A DNA stretch of 64,000 bases, from positions 1-64,000 of the forward strand of contig NZ_PHFJ01000012.1 of the NCBI RefSeq assembly GCF_003144535.1, given 5' to 3'. A program made the translations under genes and the position numbers. How positions within the stretch are numbered: the stretch's first letter is position 1; every line of letters begins with the position of its first letter. The DNA is from Proteus penneri. Its GTDB lineage: Bacteria > Pseudomonadota > Gammaproteobacteria > Enterobacterales > Enterobacteriaceae. The notes beneath the pieces were generated by a model that made no database searches, was not told the DNA's origin, and was given only the letters and a program-made list of their open reading frames with translations. Below are positions 37,374 through 45,076 of the stretch, piece after piece.

Positions 37374-39103
37374 AGGAATAAAAGGTCTTCGTTAGGATCT
37401 AAAGAGGAAAGGAAGTCACCACCACTGCCACCATTCACCAATAATCGACTCATGCCTGTAAATAGTGCAACAGGACCGTCTATTTTTGCCTCGGGTGTGG
37501 ATTTATTAGGGAAAATATTGTCGTTTTTATCCGGTTTAACCGTGACGTTCGACATCATCCAGTTCATAACAGGGTGTTGACCATGATGAAACTTACCCGC
37601 ATAAACCAGTGCTTCAATCTCTTTCATGGACTCAGAAAAGTTACGCACCGTTTGAGCTACTTCTACAAGGGGTAGCCCTTCTTCAGCCAGTGATAAACTA
37701 AATTGTGTCGCACTCCATGGGTCAAAACCCAGTTCGTTTAAGTTCTCGCCAGTCACCCATTCAATGATTTCTTCTTTAATTTGAGCATGATCAACAACTT
37801 CACCATCGGTTAACGTGAGATACCCCATATCGGCCCATTTGCGATAGAGTTCCGCCATTTGTTTAGAGCAACGCTCAAGCCGGTCTTCGGGTAACCAAAA
37901 CTTAAAATCAGCATGAACATGACCGTTATCAGGTTGTTTCCATACTTTAGCTGCCGCACAAATATCAATTTTATTAGCAAGGTCAACACCGACCCATAAC
38001 GGATAAGTTTGTAATTCCTGTTGTGATGCAAGTTCAGGAGCACTATCCCACTTCATCATATCCATCCATGAAGATTCAGCCGTGACCCAAATATTCATGT
38101 GTTTAGTGAAGAAGTTAATCCGTGCAGAAACCTGCTCTTTGGCTTTCTTGGCTAAACGGCGTAAATCATCCCAGCGCTTACAAACACCGAGACCCGGATT
38201 CGCTTTTTGCCACACAGTTTCATCAAAGGGATCATCGTCTTTATCTAAGGTGTAAATAATGGCGAAAAACGAATCATCATCGACTTGGCCACGAAGCACT
38301 TTAATACCGTAATCCCGCAGTTCGTAACAAATCCCCTCTTTATTAAAACCCGCTGTGGTGATCCCAAAAAGAAGAGACTGCAGGCGCGCACCGGTGGCAG
38401 TTTCTAATACGTCCCACACATCACGAGTTTTGTGTGCATGCAGTTCATCAACAATGCCACAGTGAATATTTAAACCATCAAGGTTATTGGCATCACTGGA
38501 AAGCGGTTCAAACTTAGAGGCGGTTCTTTCTTGATAGATAGCGAGTTTATTAAACTCAAATAAACGACCTAGTGTCGCTTTGGACTTCTTCAGCATGTTC
38601 TTCGCATCTTCAAACACGATACGAGCCTGATCACGCGTTGTAGCTGCTGAATAAACTTCGGCACCACCTTCACCATCAGCACCGGTCATATAAAGCCCAA
38701 TACCTGATGACAATGTGGATTTTGCATTTTTACGTGCAACTTCGTTGTAAGCCGTGCGAAAACGACGAACAAAAACAACCTCACCGTCTTCATCTACAAC
38801 TTTTTTACCCGTTTGTTCATCAATTAACGGAATAACAAAGCCAAAAATATTAATTAAAATAAAAACATGCCAAGGCATTAAATCAATGGGCTTACCGGCT
38901 AATGCCCCTTTGACATGAGGAATAAAACTGTAAAAATCGAGTATGTGCTGTGCGCGATCTTCAATGAAATAGATGCCACGCTCAAGCCCATGCTCTAAAT
39001 CATTCAAAAACCGTTGGCACGCTAAACGTACCAGTTCGCACGCAACAATTTCTCCAGCAACCACCTGTTCGGCGTACTGAATTCCATCTGCTACGTTTGC
39101 CAT
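37370..39103 (-). CDS. Terminase large subunit
   Basis: The 577-residue packaging motor has an ATPase domain with a Walker-A-like ARKNAKS at about 123-129 and Walker B GIVDE near 216-220, followed by the coupling motif SLLFGITTAGF. The C-terminal nuclease domain contains WVGVDLANKIDICAAAKVW and the conserved FDPWSATQFSLSLAEEG. It cuts concatemers and pumps DNA into the prohead. It follows the small subunit by three bases. Confidence 0.95.
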   Translation of the reverse strand: MANVADGIQYAEQVVAGEIVACELVRLACQRFLNDLEHGLERGIYFIEDRAQHILDFYSFIPHVKGALAGKPIDLMPWHVFILINIFGFVIPLIDEQTGKKVVDEDGEVVFVRRFRTAYNEVARKNAKSTLSSGIGLYMTGADGEGGAEVYSAATTRDQARIVFEDAKNMLKKSKATLGRLFEFNKLAIYQERTASKFEPLSSDANNLDGLNIHCGIVDELHAHKTRDVWDVLETATGARLQSLLFGITTAGFNKEGICYELRDYGIKVLRGQVDDDSFFAIIYTLDKDDDPFDETVWQKANPGLGVCKRWDDLRRLAKKAKEQVSARINFFTKHMNIWVTAESSWMDMMKWDSAPELASQQELQTYPLWVGVDLANKIDICAAAKVWKQPDNGHVHADFKFWLPEDRLERCSKQMAELYRKWADMGYLTLTDGEVVDHAQIKEEIIEWVTGENLNELGFDPWSATQFSLSLAEEGLPLVEVAQTVRNFSESMKEIEALVYAGKFHHGQHPVMNWMMSNVTVKPDKNDNIFPNKSTPEAKIDGPVALFTGMSRLLVNGGSGGDFLSSLDPNEDLLFL

Positions 39104-39106
39104 TCA

Positions 39107-39577
39107 TCATTTGCGCTTTTTCAAAAATGCCTCAAAAGGATCTTCTTCGGCGGGAGTGTTCATCGTGACTTTTGCTCGAGAAGCGGGAGTCATACCAAAT
39201 TCACTTAACATGGCACGAATACGTTTCCATGCGTCTGCCTTCATTGCAGCGGATGGATGCGCCTTTATCATCAATCCACTTTCTGTATTGTTTTTGTAGG
39301 TATAGCCTTCTTCATCGAGAACATCACAATGGTGTCGATATTCAGTATAAGCTTCGACGAGTAACTCCAATGCCTTGGCATCCATCTGACTCATGACACC
39401 CATTGCATCAAGTTCTTCAGCAATACGCTTAAACCAATACTTACCTTGCTTAGTGAAATGTTTCGGAGTTGGGGGTACCCCTTTTGGCGGTTTTGGCTCT
39501 TTTTTATTAATCGGTCGTTTTGATGGGTTCCCCCTCACCAATTGCAGATGTGACGGGGTTTTAGGCGGTCCAGCCAT
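39107..39577 (-). CDS. Terminase small subunit (P27 family)
   Basis: A 156-residue protein: PPKTPSHLQLVRGNPSKRPINKKEPKPPKGVPPTPKHFTKQGKYWFKRIAEELDAMGVMSQMDAKALELLVEAYTEY. The early GNPSKRP and the PP.L...A...W....EL...G......D.. pattern define the P27 family. It binds the packaging start, probably the GC-rich region immediately upstream. Confidence 0.93.
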   Translation of the reverse strand: MAGPPKTPSHLQLVRGNPSKRPINKKEPKPPKGVPPTPKHFTKQGKYWFKRIAEELDAMGVMSQMDAKALELLVEAYTEYRHHCDVLDEEGYTYKNNTESGLMIKAHPSAAMKADAWKRIRAMLSEFGMTPASRAKVTMNTPAEEDPFEAFLKKRK

Positions 39578-39603
39578 AATAGAAATCTCCTATCAATAAT
39601 CGC

Positions 39604-39703
39604 TTGGGGTTCCCCAAAAAAAGTTTTCTAACCTGCGGTGATGTGAAAAGAGGTAAGGGGGCGGTCCTAGGTGGCGAGAATGGTAGGGATTTGACCCGCC
39701 CCT
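39604..39703. other. Putative cos / packaging region
   Basis: Between the HNH and small terminase genes lies a GC-rich block out of character with its surroundings. It has a perfect TTGGGG-TT-type palindrome (39604-39617), and opposed GGGGGCGGTC (39657-39666) and GACCCGCCCC (39693-39702) arms around a 26-base centre. HK97-type phages with an HNH protein beside terminase keep cos here. The cut site itself cannot be seen. Confidence 0.5.
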
Positions 39704-39790
39704 CCTCCCTATACGTTATAATTTCAAGATGAAGATAAATATTTTTACAGGTTTATTTAATTAATATATATCAATAGGTTATATTTAATA

Positions 39791-40138
39791 TTAGATTCTT
39801 TCTTTTGCGGTCTTAGTTCTATGGCATGGAATACATAACGACTGAAGGTTCTCTTCCGCATCGGTACCCCCATGCGCCTTAGCAATTATATGGTCAACTG
39901 TTTTGGCTTCGGTGGCTCGCCCTGATCTTAAGCATTCTTGACAGAGATACTTATCACGCTTGAGTATACGTGCTCGTAGCTTATCCCATTGGGTACCATA
40001 ACCACGTTGATGACGAGACTTACCGCGCTGGTGGGTTTCCCATCCTAAGTTCTGATGGTCTTCACAGTAACCGTTACGTTCTGTTGTTGTCTTGGCGCAT
40101 CCCTGTTTACGACATGCGCGAGGTATACGAGGTGGCAT
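39791..40138 (-). CDS. HNH endonuclease next to terminase
   Basis: The 115-residue protein has zinc-binding pairs (C9/C14 region, C24, CQEC at about 76-79, and CIPCH near the end) and an HNH core DHIIAKAHGGTDAEENLQSLCIPCHRTKT. HNH proteins in this position work with terminase in cos cleavage and head maturation in HK97-like phages (family knowledge). It is the first gene upstream of the putative cos block. Confidence 0.92.
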   Translation of the reverse strand: MPPRIPRACRKQGCAKTTTERNGYCEDHQNLGWETHQRGKSRHQRGYGTQWDKLRARILKRDKYLCQECLRSGRATEAKTVDHIIAKAHGGTDAEENLQSLCIPCHRTKTAKERI

Positions 40139-40203
40139 ATAATCTCCTGTAATCTAAAGAGGCGAATAATCCTCATTGATTTTAAAGGCGGGATTTCTCA
40201 CCT

Positions 40204-40581
40204 TTACTTCTGACTACACCACGTTCTGTTATTTATCTCGTTCGTAAGTTTAGCCCACGCATAACGTTCAATTTCTCTCGCCTGCATTAGCTGATTGATA
40301 CCTGCATCCTGTCGATCAGCTCGCATACGTAAATCTGCTAGCTGAGCATTGATGTCATGCTCTGACTTATTACTGACAAGCACACCTTTGAATTCAGCAG
40401 AATTAATAAAGGCATCTTTAATAAAAAATTCACCAGAAGACTGAAAGAAGAATGGTGGGATTGATTTAGGCTTCACACCTACATCTTGCATTAGTTGCTT
40501 AATACGATTGAGTTGTTCTTCTAACTTATCTAACTCACTTGTATCCACTGAGACTTTTAATTGAATAGTGTTATCTGACAT
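40204..40581 (-). CDS. Conserved-looking phage protein of unknown function
   Basis: About 125 residues from ATG 40581, which has a GGAGATAG ribosome site. It starts SDNTIQLKVSVDTSELDKLEEQLNRIKQLMQDVG, a short beta strand then a coiled coil, and ends in another helical stretch. It was not recognised. A terminator hairpin lies 14 bases upstream of the start codon, so its transcription probably requires antitermination or a local promoter. Confidence 0.6.
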   Translation of the reverse strand: MSDNTIQLKVSVDTSELDKLEEQLNRIKQLMQDVGVKPKSIPPFFFQSSGEFFIKDAFINSAEFKGVLVSNKSEHDINAQLADLRMRADRQDAGINQLMQAREIERYAWAKLTNEINNRTWCSQK

Positions 40582-40594
40582 ATCTATCTCCAAT

Positions 40595-40622
40595 AAAAAA
40601 ACCACCAGTTATTAACTGATGG
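40595..40622 (-). terminator. Intrinsic terminator just upstream of an ATG
   Basis: Minus strand CCATCAGTT-AAT-AACTGGTGG (one mismatch) followed by seven T. The T tract ends 14 bases before ATG 40581, with the GGAGA ribosome site immediately after it. Confidence 0.75.
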
Positions 40623-40672
40623 CTATCTAAATAAACTCTATCAACGCCACTCAATAAATGACGTTTGTAGAA

Positions 40673-40753
40673 TTAATTATGTCTCTCCATAGTCACGCCG
40701 TTTCTTCTCTCATAGCTGACGTTGCTACCCGTACTAGAACTGAGTGGATTCAT
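40673..40753 (-). CDS. Candidate 26-residue small protein
   Basis: A short frame MNPLSSSTGSNVSYERRNGVTMERHN lies in the 293-base gap between two phage genes. It has no membrane segment and only a weak ribosome site. Reported as a candidate only; the gap otherwise holds hairpins. Confidence 0.25.
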   Translation of the reverse strand: MNPLSSSTGSNVSYERRNGVTMERHN

Positions 40754-40837
40754 TGTTTTTGATTCTCACTATGCGCTATCCGTCGAGAATAAAACAGGTC
40801 ACTGCTAACATAGGAGACGGCGACAATGCGACGCATT

Positions 40838-40862
40838 AAAAAGCCCCGCTATTGCGAGGCTC
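40838..40862 (-). terminator. Intrinsic terminator after the lysis region
   Basis: On the minus strand AGCCTCGCAATAGCGGGGCT is followed by TTTTT. It begins soon after the gene ending at 40899. Its sequence is nearly the same as the hairpin at 45077-45104. Confidence 0.8.
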
Positions 40863-40898
40863 GTTGTTGTTCAATTTCCCGTATTGCTTTCTTGTTGG

Positions 40899-41192
40899 CT
40901 AAATTTTGAGTTTATCAATCTCTTCATGATCTGGTCGACGATAATTCAGGATGTAACCTGGCATCTTCATAAACCTATTATTTTTGTCTTTTGCACTCAC
41001 TACTACTGAATGGCAAACAGATGACGTGTCGAATGTTTCATCATATTCATACAATAAAGCCGCCATTTTATCTTGCCATTCAGTAGGCATTTCATGCATG
41101 AGAACTCTTGGCATGACTAGAAATGATGCATAAGACAATCCAAACCAATTCCACAATTCACTGCTATTTTTTGACTGTGTTGCCTTACTCAT
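40899..41192 (-). CDS. Phage protein of unknown function downstream of spanins
   Basis: About 97 residues from ATG 41192. It contains SSELWNWFGLSYASFLVMPRVLMHEMPTEWQDKMAALLYEYDETFD and a later MPGYILNYRRPDHEEI. Proteins with this W-F-G-L-S-Y-A-S and MPR-MHEMP pattern recur in enterobacterial prophages near lysis or packaging genes, as far as I recall, without known function. It ends the lysis block before a terminator. Confidence 0.65.
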   Translation of the reverse strand: MSKATQSKNSSELWNWFGLSYASFLVMPRVLMHEMPTEWQDKMAALLYEYDETFDTSSVCHSVVVSAKDKNNRFMKMPGYILNYRRPDHEEIDKLKI

Positions 41193-41207
41193 TTTAAACA
41201 CTCCGTT

Positions 41208-41471
41208 CTAATGTAGATTTAAAGTACTTCTAGCTGACTCGATATCGCGGATAGCCTTCTTGTCTGAATTACATTGCTCAATAACCGATAACAGGGAGAT
41301 ATTTAACATTAACGATTCTCCCCATGTCATTTGTTTTGGTATATAGGGCAATAGACAATCAGTGGTTAGGTGTGCTGGTATCGCTATGTGCTCCACTGGC
41401 ACGTATTCTTTCTGAATGGTCGTGCATCCTGATAAGAGCGTCATTAGGAATAGCAGTATTGGCACAATCAT
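41208..41471 (-). CDS. Rz1-like outer-membrane spanin lipoprotein
   Basis: The frame has a lipoprotein signal (MIVPILLFLMTLLSGC) with lipobox L-S-G-C, followed by TTIQKEYVPVEHIAIPAHLTTDCLLPYIPKQMTWGE. The start is taken at ATG 41471 so that the signal sequence is N-terminal. It overlaps the Rz-like gene in another frame and extends past it, the usual spanin arrangement. It links to Rz across the periplasm to fuse the membranes at lysis. Confidence 0.75.
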   Translation of the reverse strand: MIVPILLFLMTLLSGCTTIQKEYVPVEHIAIPAHLTTDCLLPYIPKQMTWGESLMLNISLLSVIEQCNSDKKAIRDIESARSTLNLH

Positions 41472-41736
41472 TATTGATAAGAACAGTTTTGATAACCGTT
41501 TTAACTTTTTCAGAATCCACGATTGACCTATTCCGCTCTTCGCTATTAAGTGATGAGACATTGTTGATAATCCTGAATGTTCGGTTGGCGTTTTCTGTGA
41601 TTGAGTTTTGGCGTGAGAGTTGCTCGGTGAGCGATTGGTTTTCTTTGCTCAGTTCACCAACTTTTACAACTAAGTATTGGAGTAAAAAAACACAAATCAC
41701 AGAGCCAATTAAAAGAACCCATTTACCAATACTCAT
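41359..41736 (-). CDS. Rz-like inner-membrane spanin
   Basis: About 125 residues from ATG 41736 (overlaps the upstream stop as ATGA). It has an N-terminal membrane anchor WVLLIGSVICVFLLQYLVV followed by a coiled-coil-forming periplasmic region KVGELSKENQSLTEQLSRQNSITEN. This is the class II inner-membrane spanin subunit acting in the last step of lysis together with the embedded Rz1-like lipoprotein. Confidence 0.78.
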   Translation of the reverse strand: MSIGKWVLLIGSVICVFLLQYLVVKVGELSKENQSLTEQLSRQNSITENANRTFRIINNVSSLNSEERNRSIVDSEKVKTVIKTVLINNDCANTAIPNDALIRMHDHSERIRASGAHSDTSTPNH

Positions 41737-42137
41737 AACAACAACCAAGCATCTTCAAACACTTTCAGACTGTATGGCTGATATCCAAGCTCAACACCAA
41801 CAATCGCTGTGGCCAATGCAATAGCAACCGGTTTAGATGAAACATTAATAGGCTCATTTACGCTAACACCAATATCTTTAGCTGCTCGATTGATGTAGCC
41901 AACTGTGTTGTTTTCATTTGGTGGCGCATACCGATCGATAATCGACTCGACAGTGTTGAGTTCGTATTTCTTTTGGTATGTCTGCAGTAATTTATAAATT
42001 GCCCGAATACCATATTCAGGTGATACGAATTGGCAGAAGCTCGGATCTGTTTGCTGTGCGGATAACCCTTGCCATTTCGAACCGTGTCTAATGTTGCCTG
42101 GATTATTATTGCGCTCACCGCGTGCAGGTCTAGCCAT
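41733..42137 (-). CDS. Endolysin-slot protein with NPGNIR motif (P5-like structural/lytic)
   Basis: A 134-residue protein beginning ARPARGERNNNPGNIRHGSKWQGL, then PSFCQFVSPEYGIRAIYKLLQTYQKKYELNTVESIIDRYAPPNENNTVGYINRAAKDIGV. Such proteins are often named structural protein (P5-like). It lies exactly between holin-like and Rz-like genes, and no other lysozyme or amidase was found in the prophage, so it probably supplies the muralytic activity. No signal peptide is visible. The activity is inferred from position. Confidence 0.7.
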   Translation of the reverse strand: MARPARGERNNNPGNIRHGSKWQGLSAQQTDPSFCQFVSPEYGIRAIYKLLQTYQKKYELNTVESIIDRYAPPNENNTVGYINRAAKDIGVSVNEPINVSSKPVAIALATAIVGVELGYQPYSLKVFEDAWLLL

Positions 42138-42417
42138 TTTTACTAACCCCTCTAAATATTTGCATCACATTCCCACGACTAAGAATTATTAGTGCGCATA
42201 GCGTGATATTGATTCCGACTTCAAATGGATCTGCATGCGTGTAGTCATTCGTTAATATTCGTAACGGAATCGAACCTAGTAGAATAATGAGTACCCACGC
42301 TATAAATGACGGGATAAATTTATATTTAGCACCGTTACGGTCATAGTTAATGAGTCGAATAACAGCAAGCAGACATGAGAAAAAGTTGATGTAAATCCAA
42401 AACATTGAGATGGTCAT
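42130..42417 (-). CDS. Putative holin (three membrane segments)
   Basis: The 95-residue protein has three hydrophobic segments: about 5-21 (MFWIYINFFSCLLAVIRL), about 34-53 (FIPSFIAWVLIILLGSIPLRI) and about 66-82 (VGINITLCALIILS). This is a 3-TM holin layout. It overlaps the endolysin-slot gene by eight bases and the preceding membrane-protein gene by four. Confidence 0.75.
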   Translation of the reverse strand: MTISMFWIYINFFSCLLAVIRLINYDRNGAKYKFIPSFIAWVLIILLGSIPLRILTNDYTHADPFEVGINITLCALIILSRGNVMQIFRGVSKNG

Positions 42418-42803
42418 CTTCCACCTCCTCTGAATTTATCTATCAGGTTGTTAATAAACTTATTTATTCCGTCAGTCATTGCACCCGGCTTTGATATTGA
42501 AACTAAAACACCCACCAGCCCTGCTGACGAAAACATTGCCCCTACTGATTTATCAACATCACGACCACCTGTTATATCGCTAAGAATACCCGACATAAAA
42601 TCAGCGCCATAAATACCAATAAGGAAAGCAACCGCGAAATAAGTCCAACGCTTTAATAGACGAACATCATGAGCAGATAAAACAAAAATAACAGCTCCCG
42701 CAAACGCCCCAATAACAACGCCAGCATCCATACCAGCAAACAGGCCTACAATTGAAACGCCCGCTAGCGATGCTGTTGTAGTGCCCGTTAACGGCTCATT
42801 CAT
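42414..42803 (-). CDS. Putative second holin/antiholin membrane protein
   Basis: A 129-residue protein with hydrophobic segments at about 13-40 and 50-75 and a third amphipathic one, flanked by charged ends (NEPLTGTTTASLAGVSIVGLFAGMDAGVVIGAFAGAVIFVLSAHDVRLLKRW). It resembles Gly/Ala-rich phage holins. Two membrane proteins in tandem before the endolysin slot suggest a holin/antiholin pair; which plays which part is unknown. Confidence 0.65.
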   Translation of the reverse strand: MNEPLTGTTTASLAGVSIVGLFAGMDAGVVIGAFAGAVIFVLSAHDVRLLKRWTYFAVAFLIGIYGADFMSGILSDITGGRDVDKSVGAMFSSAGLVGVLVSISKPGAMTDGINKFINNLIDKFRGGGR

Positions 42804-42964
42804 ATGTGTAGTCCTGTTATTTGGTTAAAAAGGTGCAGACACACAGCTCTTGTGTGAAGTGTTTAATGTGTGATTGATACTGTGGTCGGCATGTATGAAT
42901 GAGTGGTGGGCACAACTCCACCTAGTGTGCAATTATCGACATCTCTGCACGAGGCTTTCTATAA

Positions 42965-43099
42965 TTAATGAAATACAGCTCGCCAATAAGCTTTATATTT
43001 AGATCGGGTAACGAAATAATGAAATGACCAAGCTAGATTTAATTGCTCTTTAGTCTTACCAGATAGCTTTATACATAAATTAATAAATAAATTTTTCAT
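42965..43099 (-). CDS. Small phage protein
   Basis: A 44-residue frame from ATG 43099 with a GGAGAAAA ribosome site: KNLFINLCIKLSGKTKEQLNLAWSFHYFVTRSKYKAYWRAVFH. It has an amphipathic basic helix and was not recognised. A terminator lies 13 bases upstream of the ATG. Confidence 0.5.
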   Translation of the reverse strand: MKNLFINLCIKLSGKTKEQLNLAWSFHYFVTRSKYKAYWRAVFH

Positions 43100-43111
43100 A
43101 TTTTCTCCAAT

Positions 43112-43135
43112 AAAAAAGGCCACCGAAATGACCTT
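43112..43135 (-). terminator. Intrinsic terminator just upstream of an ATG
   Basis: Minus strand AAGGTCA-TTTCGG-TGGCCTT followed by TTTTTATTGGAGA. The hairpin overlaps the end of the preceding gene, and the ribosome site of the next follows the T tract. Confidence 0.75.
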
Positions 43136-43382
43136 ACTGGCAAGCTTTTCTGCCTCTGGAAATAACCCGAACAGTATCACCTGTTACTGTCGTAATGTAA
43201 GCATGATCTGTACGCTTAATATCAAATGATGGGATGGCGTCTTTCTTTGTATGTTCAACCCGCGCCACAATATCTTTATTTTCTGATTCAGGATAAAACT
43301 CTAAGCGGTACATACCCCCTAAGCAGTGGACTTCTTCCACTTTACGTCCTTCACGTTCAGTAATTAATTTAAGTGCGTACAT
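43134..43382 (-). CDS. Phage protein of unknown function
   Basis: The 82-residue product MYALKLITEREGRKVEEVHCLGGMYRLEF continues as a predicted all-beta small domain ending VTGDTVRVISRGRKACQ. It has an AAGGAAC ribosome site and was not recognised. It lies among short accessory genes between the late regulator and the lysis cassette. Confidence 0.55.
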   Translation of the reverse strand: MYALKLITEREGRKVEEVHCLGGMYRLEFYPESENKDIVARVEHTKKDAIPSFDIKRTDHAYITTVTGDTVRVISRGRKACQ

Positions 43383-43410
43383 AATTTCGTTCCTTATTTT
43401 AGATAATAAA

Positions 43411-43432
43411 AAAGACCGCCTAGGCGATCTTT
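43411..43432 (-). terminator. Intrinsic terminator between small phage genes
   Basis: Minus strand AAAGATCGCC-TA-GGCGGTCTTT (one mismatch) runs into a six-T tract, 26 bases before ATG 43382. Confidence 0.72.
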
Positions 43433-43453
43433 AATTAATTCATACATTTTTAT

Positions 43454-43666
43454 TTATGATGTATGACATTCTCTACAACACCAATAACAACCATCAGCAG
43501 TTCTATACCCATTAGCCTTTGCTTGAGAAACAGCCTGAGCACAACTGGTAAAATAACCTAAATATTGCCGGTTTGACGCGTTAGGCATATGGTCGCAACC
43601 ATCTTGATGAACCTCATAATCACCATGATTATCAGTAGATGTATGAACATAGTAATGATGATACAT
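43454..43666 (-). CDS. Small cysteine-rich, putative metal-binding phage protein
   Basis: The 70-residue protein ends in DGCYWCCRECHTS, after QDGCDHMPN and an AVSQAKANGYRTA helix. The spacing of Cys and the fold order (HxDGCxHxP, then xGxFxSCAQA, then GCxWCxxxCHTS) recall the Ada-like metal-binding module. It is probably DNA- or protein-binding. A GAGGTATTT ribosome site precedes ATG 43666. The function is unknown. Confidence 0.6.
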   Translation of the reverse strand: MYHHYYVHTSTDNHGDYEVHQDGCDHMPNASNRQYLGYFTSCAQAVSQAKANGYRTADGCYWCCRECHTS

Positions 43667-43752
43667 AAATACCTCTTATTGTTGTGTACACAAAGAGATA
43701 ATATGTTAAATAGTTAAGTTGTTCTTACCATTAGATCACATATCAAGGAACT

Positions 43753-43769
43753 ATCCGGAATTTCCGGAT
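43753..43769. repeat. 17-bp palindrome ATCCGGAA-T-TTCCGGAT
   Basis: Eight-base arms around one central base, in the gap 43667-44160. A regulator-binding site is possible; nothing else in the window has the same sequence. Confidence 0.6.
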
Positions 43770-43800
43770 GGATGAGCTTATAATGATAACTTACAGGTTG

Positions 43801-43944
43801 CTATTCCCTCGAATTCGGGGGAATTAAATAAAGTGGATGTGGGTGCCAATCTCCACAGTCTCGGTATTCGATGCGCTCTACCGCATTCCCAAGTTTCCTA
43901 TTTCCGAGCGTCAGGCTATTACTGGTGCTAACTGGCTTTAGCAT
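43801..43944 (-). CDS. Weak candidate small phage ORF
   Basis: A 47-residue frame from ATG 43944: MLKPVSTSNSLTLGNRKLGN then AVERIEYRDCGDWHPHPLYLIPPNSRE. The ending DCGDWHPHPLYLI looks protein-like, but the start and ribosome site are poor. It may be a decayed gene end. Confidence 0.3.
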   Translation of the reverse strand: MLKPVSTSNSLTLGNRKLGNAVERIEYRDCGDWHPHPLYLIPPNSRE

Positions 43945-44160
43945 TATCCAAATTATCAACCACACTCTCGTAATGGTCACGCCATACACTTAAGTTTCCA
44001 CTATCAATTAAGTTAAGAACTAGTGCACTACAAATTGCCTCAACTTATTGTTTATCAAAATAAATACTTAATAGATATTGAAGTACAATTAACTGTTAAG
44101 GATCACTAACCTAAATTTCATTGTATAATAATTACTCTGTACAAAAATAAAGGTATTACA

Positions 44161-45075
44161 ATGGCAAATAAAATATATCTACAAATAGACGATGAAATTG
44201 TCCAAGTACCTGACTGGAGCATTATAAAAAATAGAGAACATTATACTGAAGCACTTGACATAAAAGGAAAATCACTAGAGAAAATAATAGGTTACTATGA
44301 GCTTGATGAAAAAATATCTTGTGGTCTAAAAAATTGTAATACCCCTCATCTACGAGGGTATATTGTAAAAACCGATGCAGAAATAGAAACAAATATTGGT
44401 AATGCCTGTGGTAATAAATACTTTGATGTTATTTTTGGTGAAATGTCATCAGAGTTTTTAAATAAAGTTGAATATGAAAAATTAAAACAAAGTGCCCGGC
44501 TGGCTAAACCAGAAATATTCACTTTGTGGAAGAAAATAAATGAATTAACTGTGGGTCCAAAAAACATTTTATGGGCAATACGCTTATTTAAAGATATATC
44601 CGACCCTAATATAATTGGGAGGTCTGCTTATAATAGACTTCAAATTATGTATGGCAATAATGACAATAAGGTCTACTTAACCACGCTCACAACAGCTAAA
44701 GAAAAAGAGTTAGCAGAAGTTGCAGGCCGACGTATTGATGAAACCGTCGATATCGTTGTTGGGCAAATCAAGTATATAGATTTTTTATCGAAGGATGATA
44801 GTTTGGATTCTATCTTTTATTCTGAATTAAAAGCACCGGTATCGGAATTGGAATCCTGCGACCCCGAAAGAACATCAAGAACTAAGCTAAAGAAAATAAT
44901 GGTAAAAATAAACGCCATAAATACAAATATAACTAGATTAAAAGATAAACTGGAAATAGCGAGACTATTTTTCACAAACGAAAATTTATCACAATTACTT
45001 AATTGGATGGAAAAAGATGAGAATGTAAGTAATGCTGATATAGAGCGGTATCAAACATTTTTGGAAAAACTATAA
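44161..45075 (+). CDS. Cargo gene facing the late operon; unknown function
   Basis: The 304-residue protein was not recognised. The first third holds a likely metal site: ISCGLKNCNTPHLRGYIVKT (C53, C58, H62) followed by ETNIGNACGNKYF (C82). The remainder is helical with predicted coiled coil at about 235-275. No signal peptide or membrane segment is present. It is AT-rich, stands on the strand opposite to all neighbours, has its own promoter-like TATAAT upstream and a bidirectional terminator downstream. This is moron architecture and suggests expression in the lysogen, perhaps for host defence or fitness; that is inference. Confidence 0.65.
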   Translation: MANKIYLQIDDEIVQVPDWSIIKNREHYTEALDIKGKSLEKIIGYYELDEKISCGLKNCNTPHLRGYIVKTDAEIETNIGNACGNKYFDVIFGEMSSEFLNKVEYEKLKQSARLAKPEIFTLWKKINELTVGPKNILWAIRLFKDISDPNIIGRSAYNRLQIMYGNNDNKVYLTTLTTAKEKELAEVAGRRIDETVDIVVGQIKYIDFLSKDDSLDSIFYSELKAPVSELESCDPERTSRTKLKKIMVKINAINTNITRLKDKLEIARLFFTNENLSQLLNWMEKDENVSNADIERYQTFLEKL

Positions 45076-45076
45076 T

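Larger units (their letters stand above)
43667..44160. other. Gap between small phage genes and the cargo gene
   Basis: Nearly 500 bases hold only the weak frame at 43801-43944, a palindrome at 43753-43769 and the promoter region of the rightward cargo gene. A TATAAT hexamer lies at 44124-44129, 31 bases before ATG 44161; a good -35 was not found. A late promoter for the leftward lysis genes may also lie here. Confidence 0.45.

Noticed and set aside
43860-43930. tRNA-like sequence (GGTAGAGCGCATCGAATACC)
   Set aside because: D-loop resemblance only; no T-arm consensus or closing acceptor stem.
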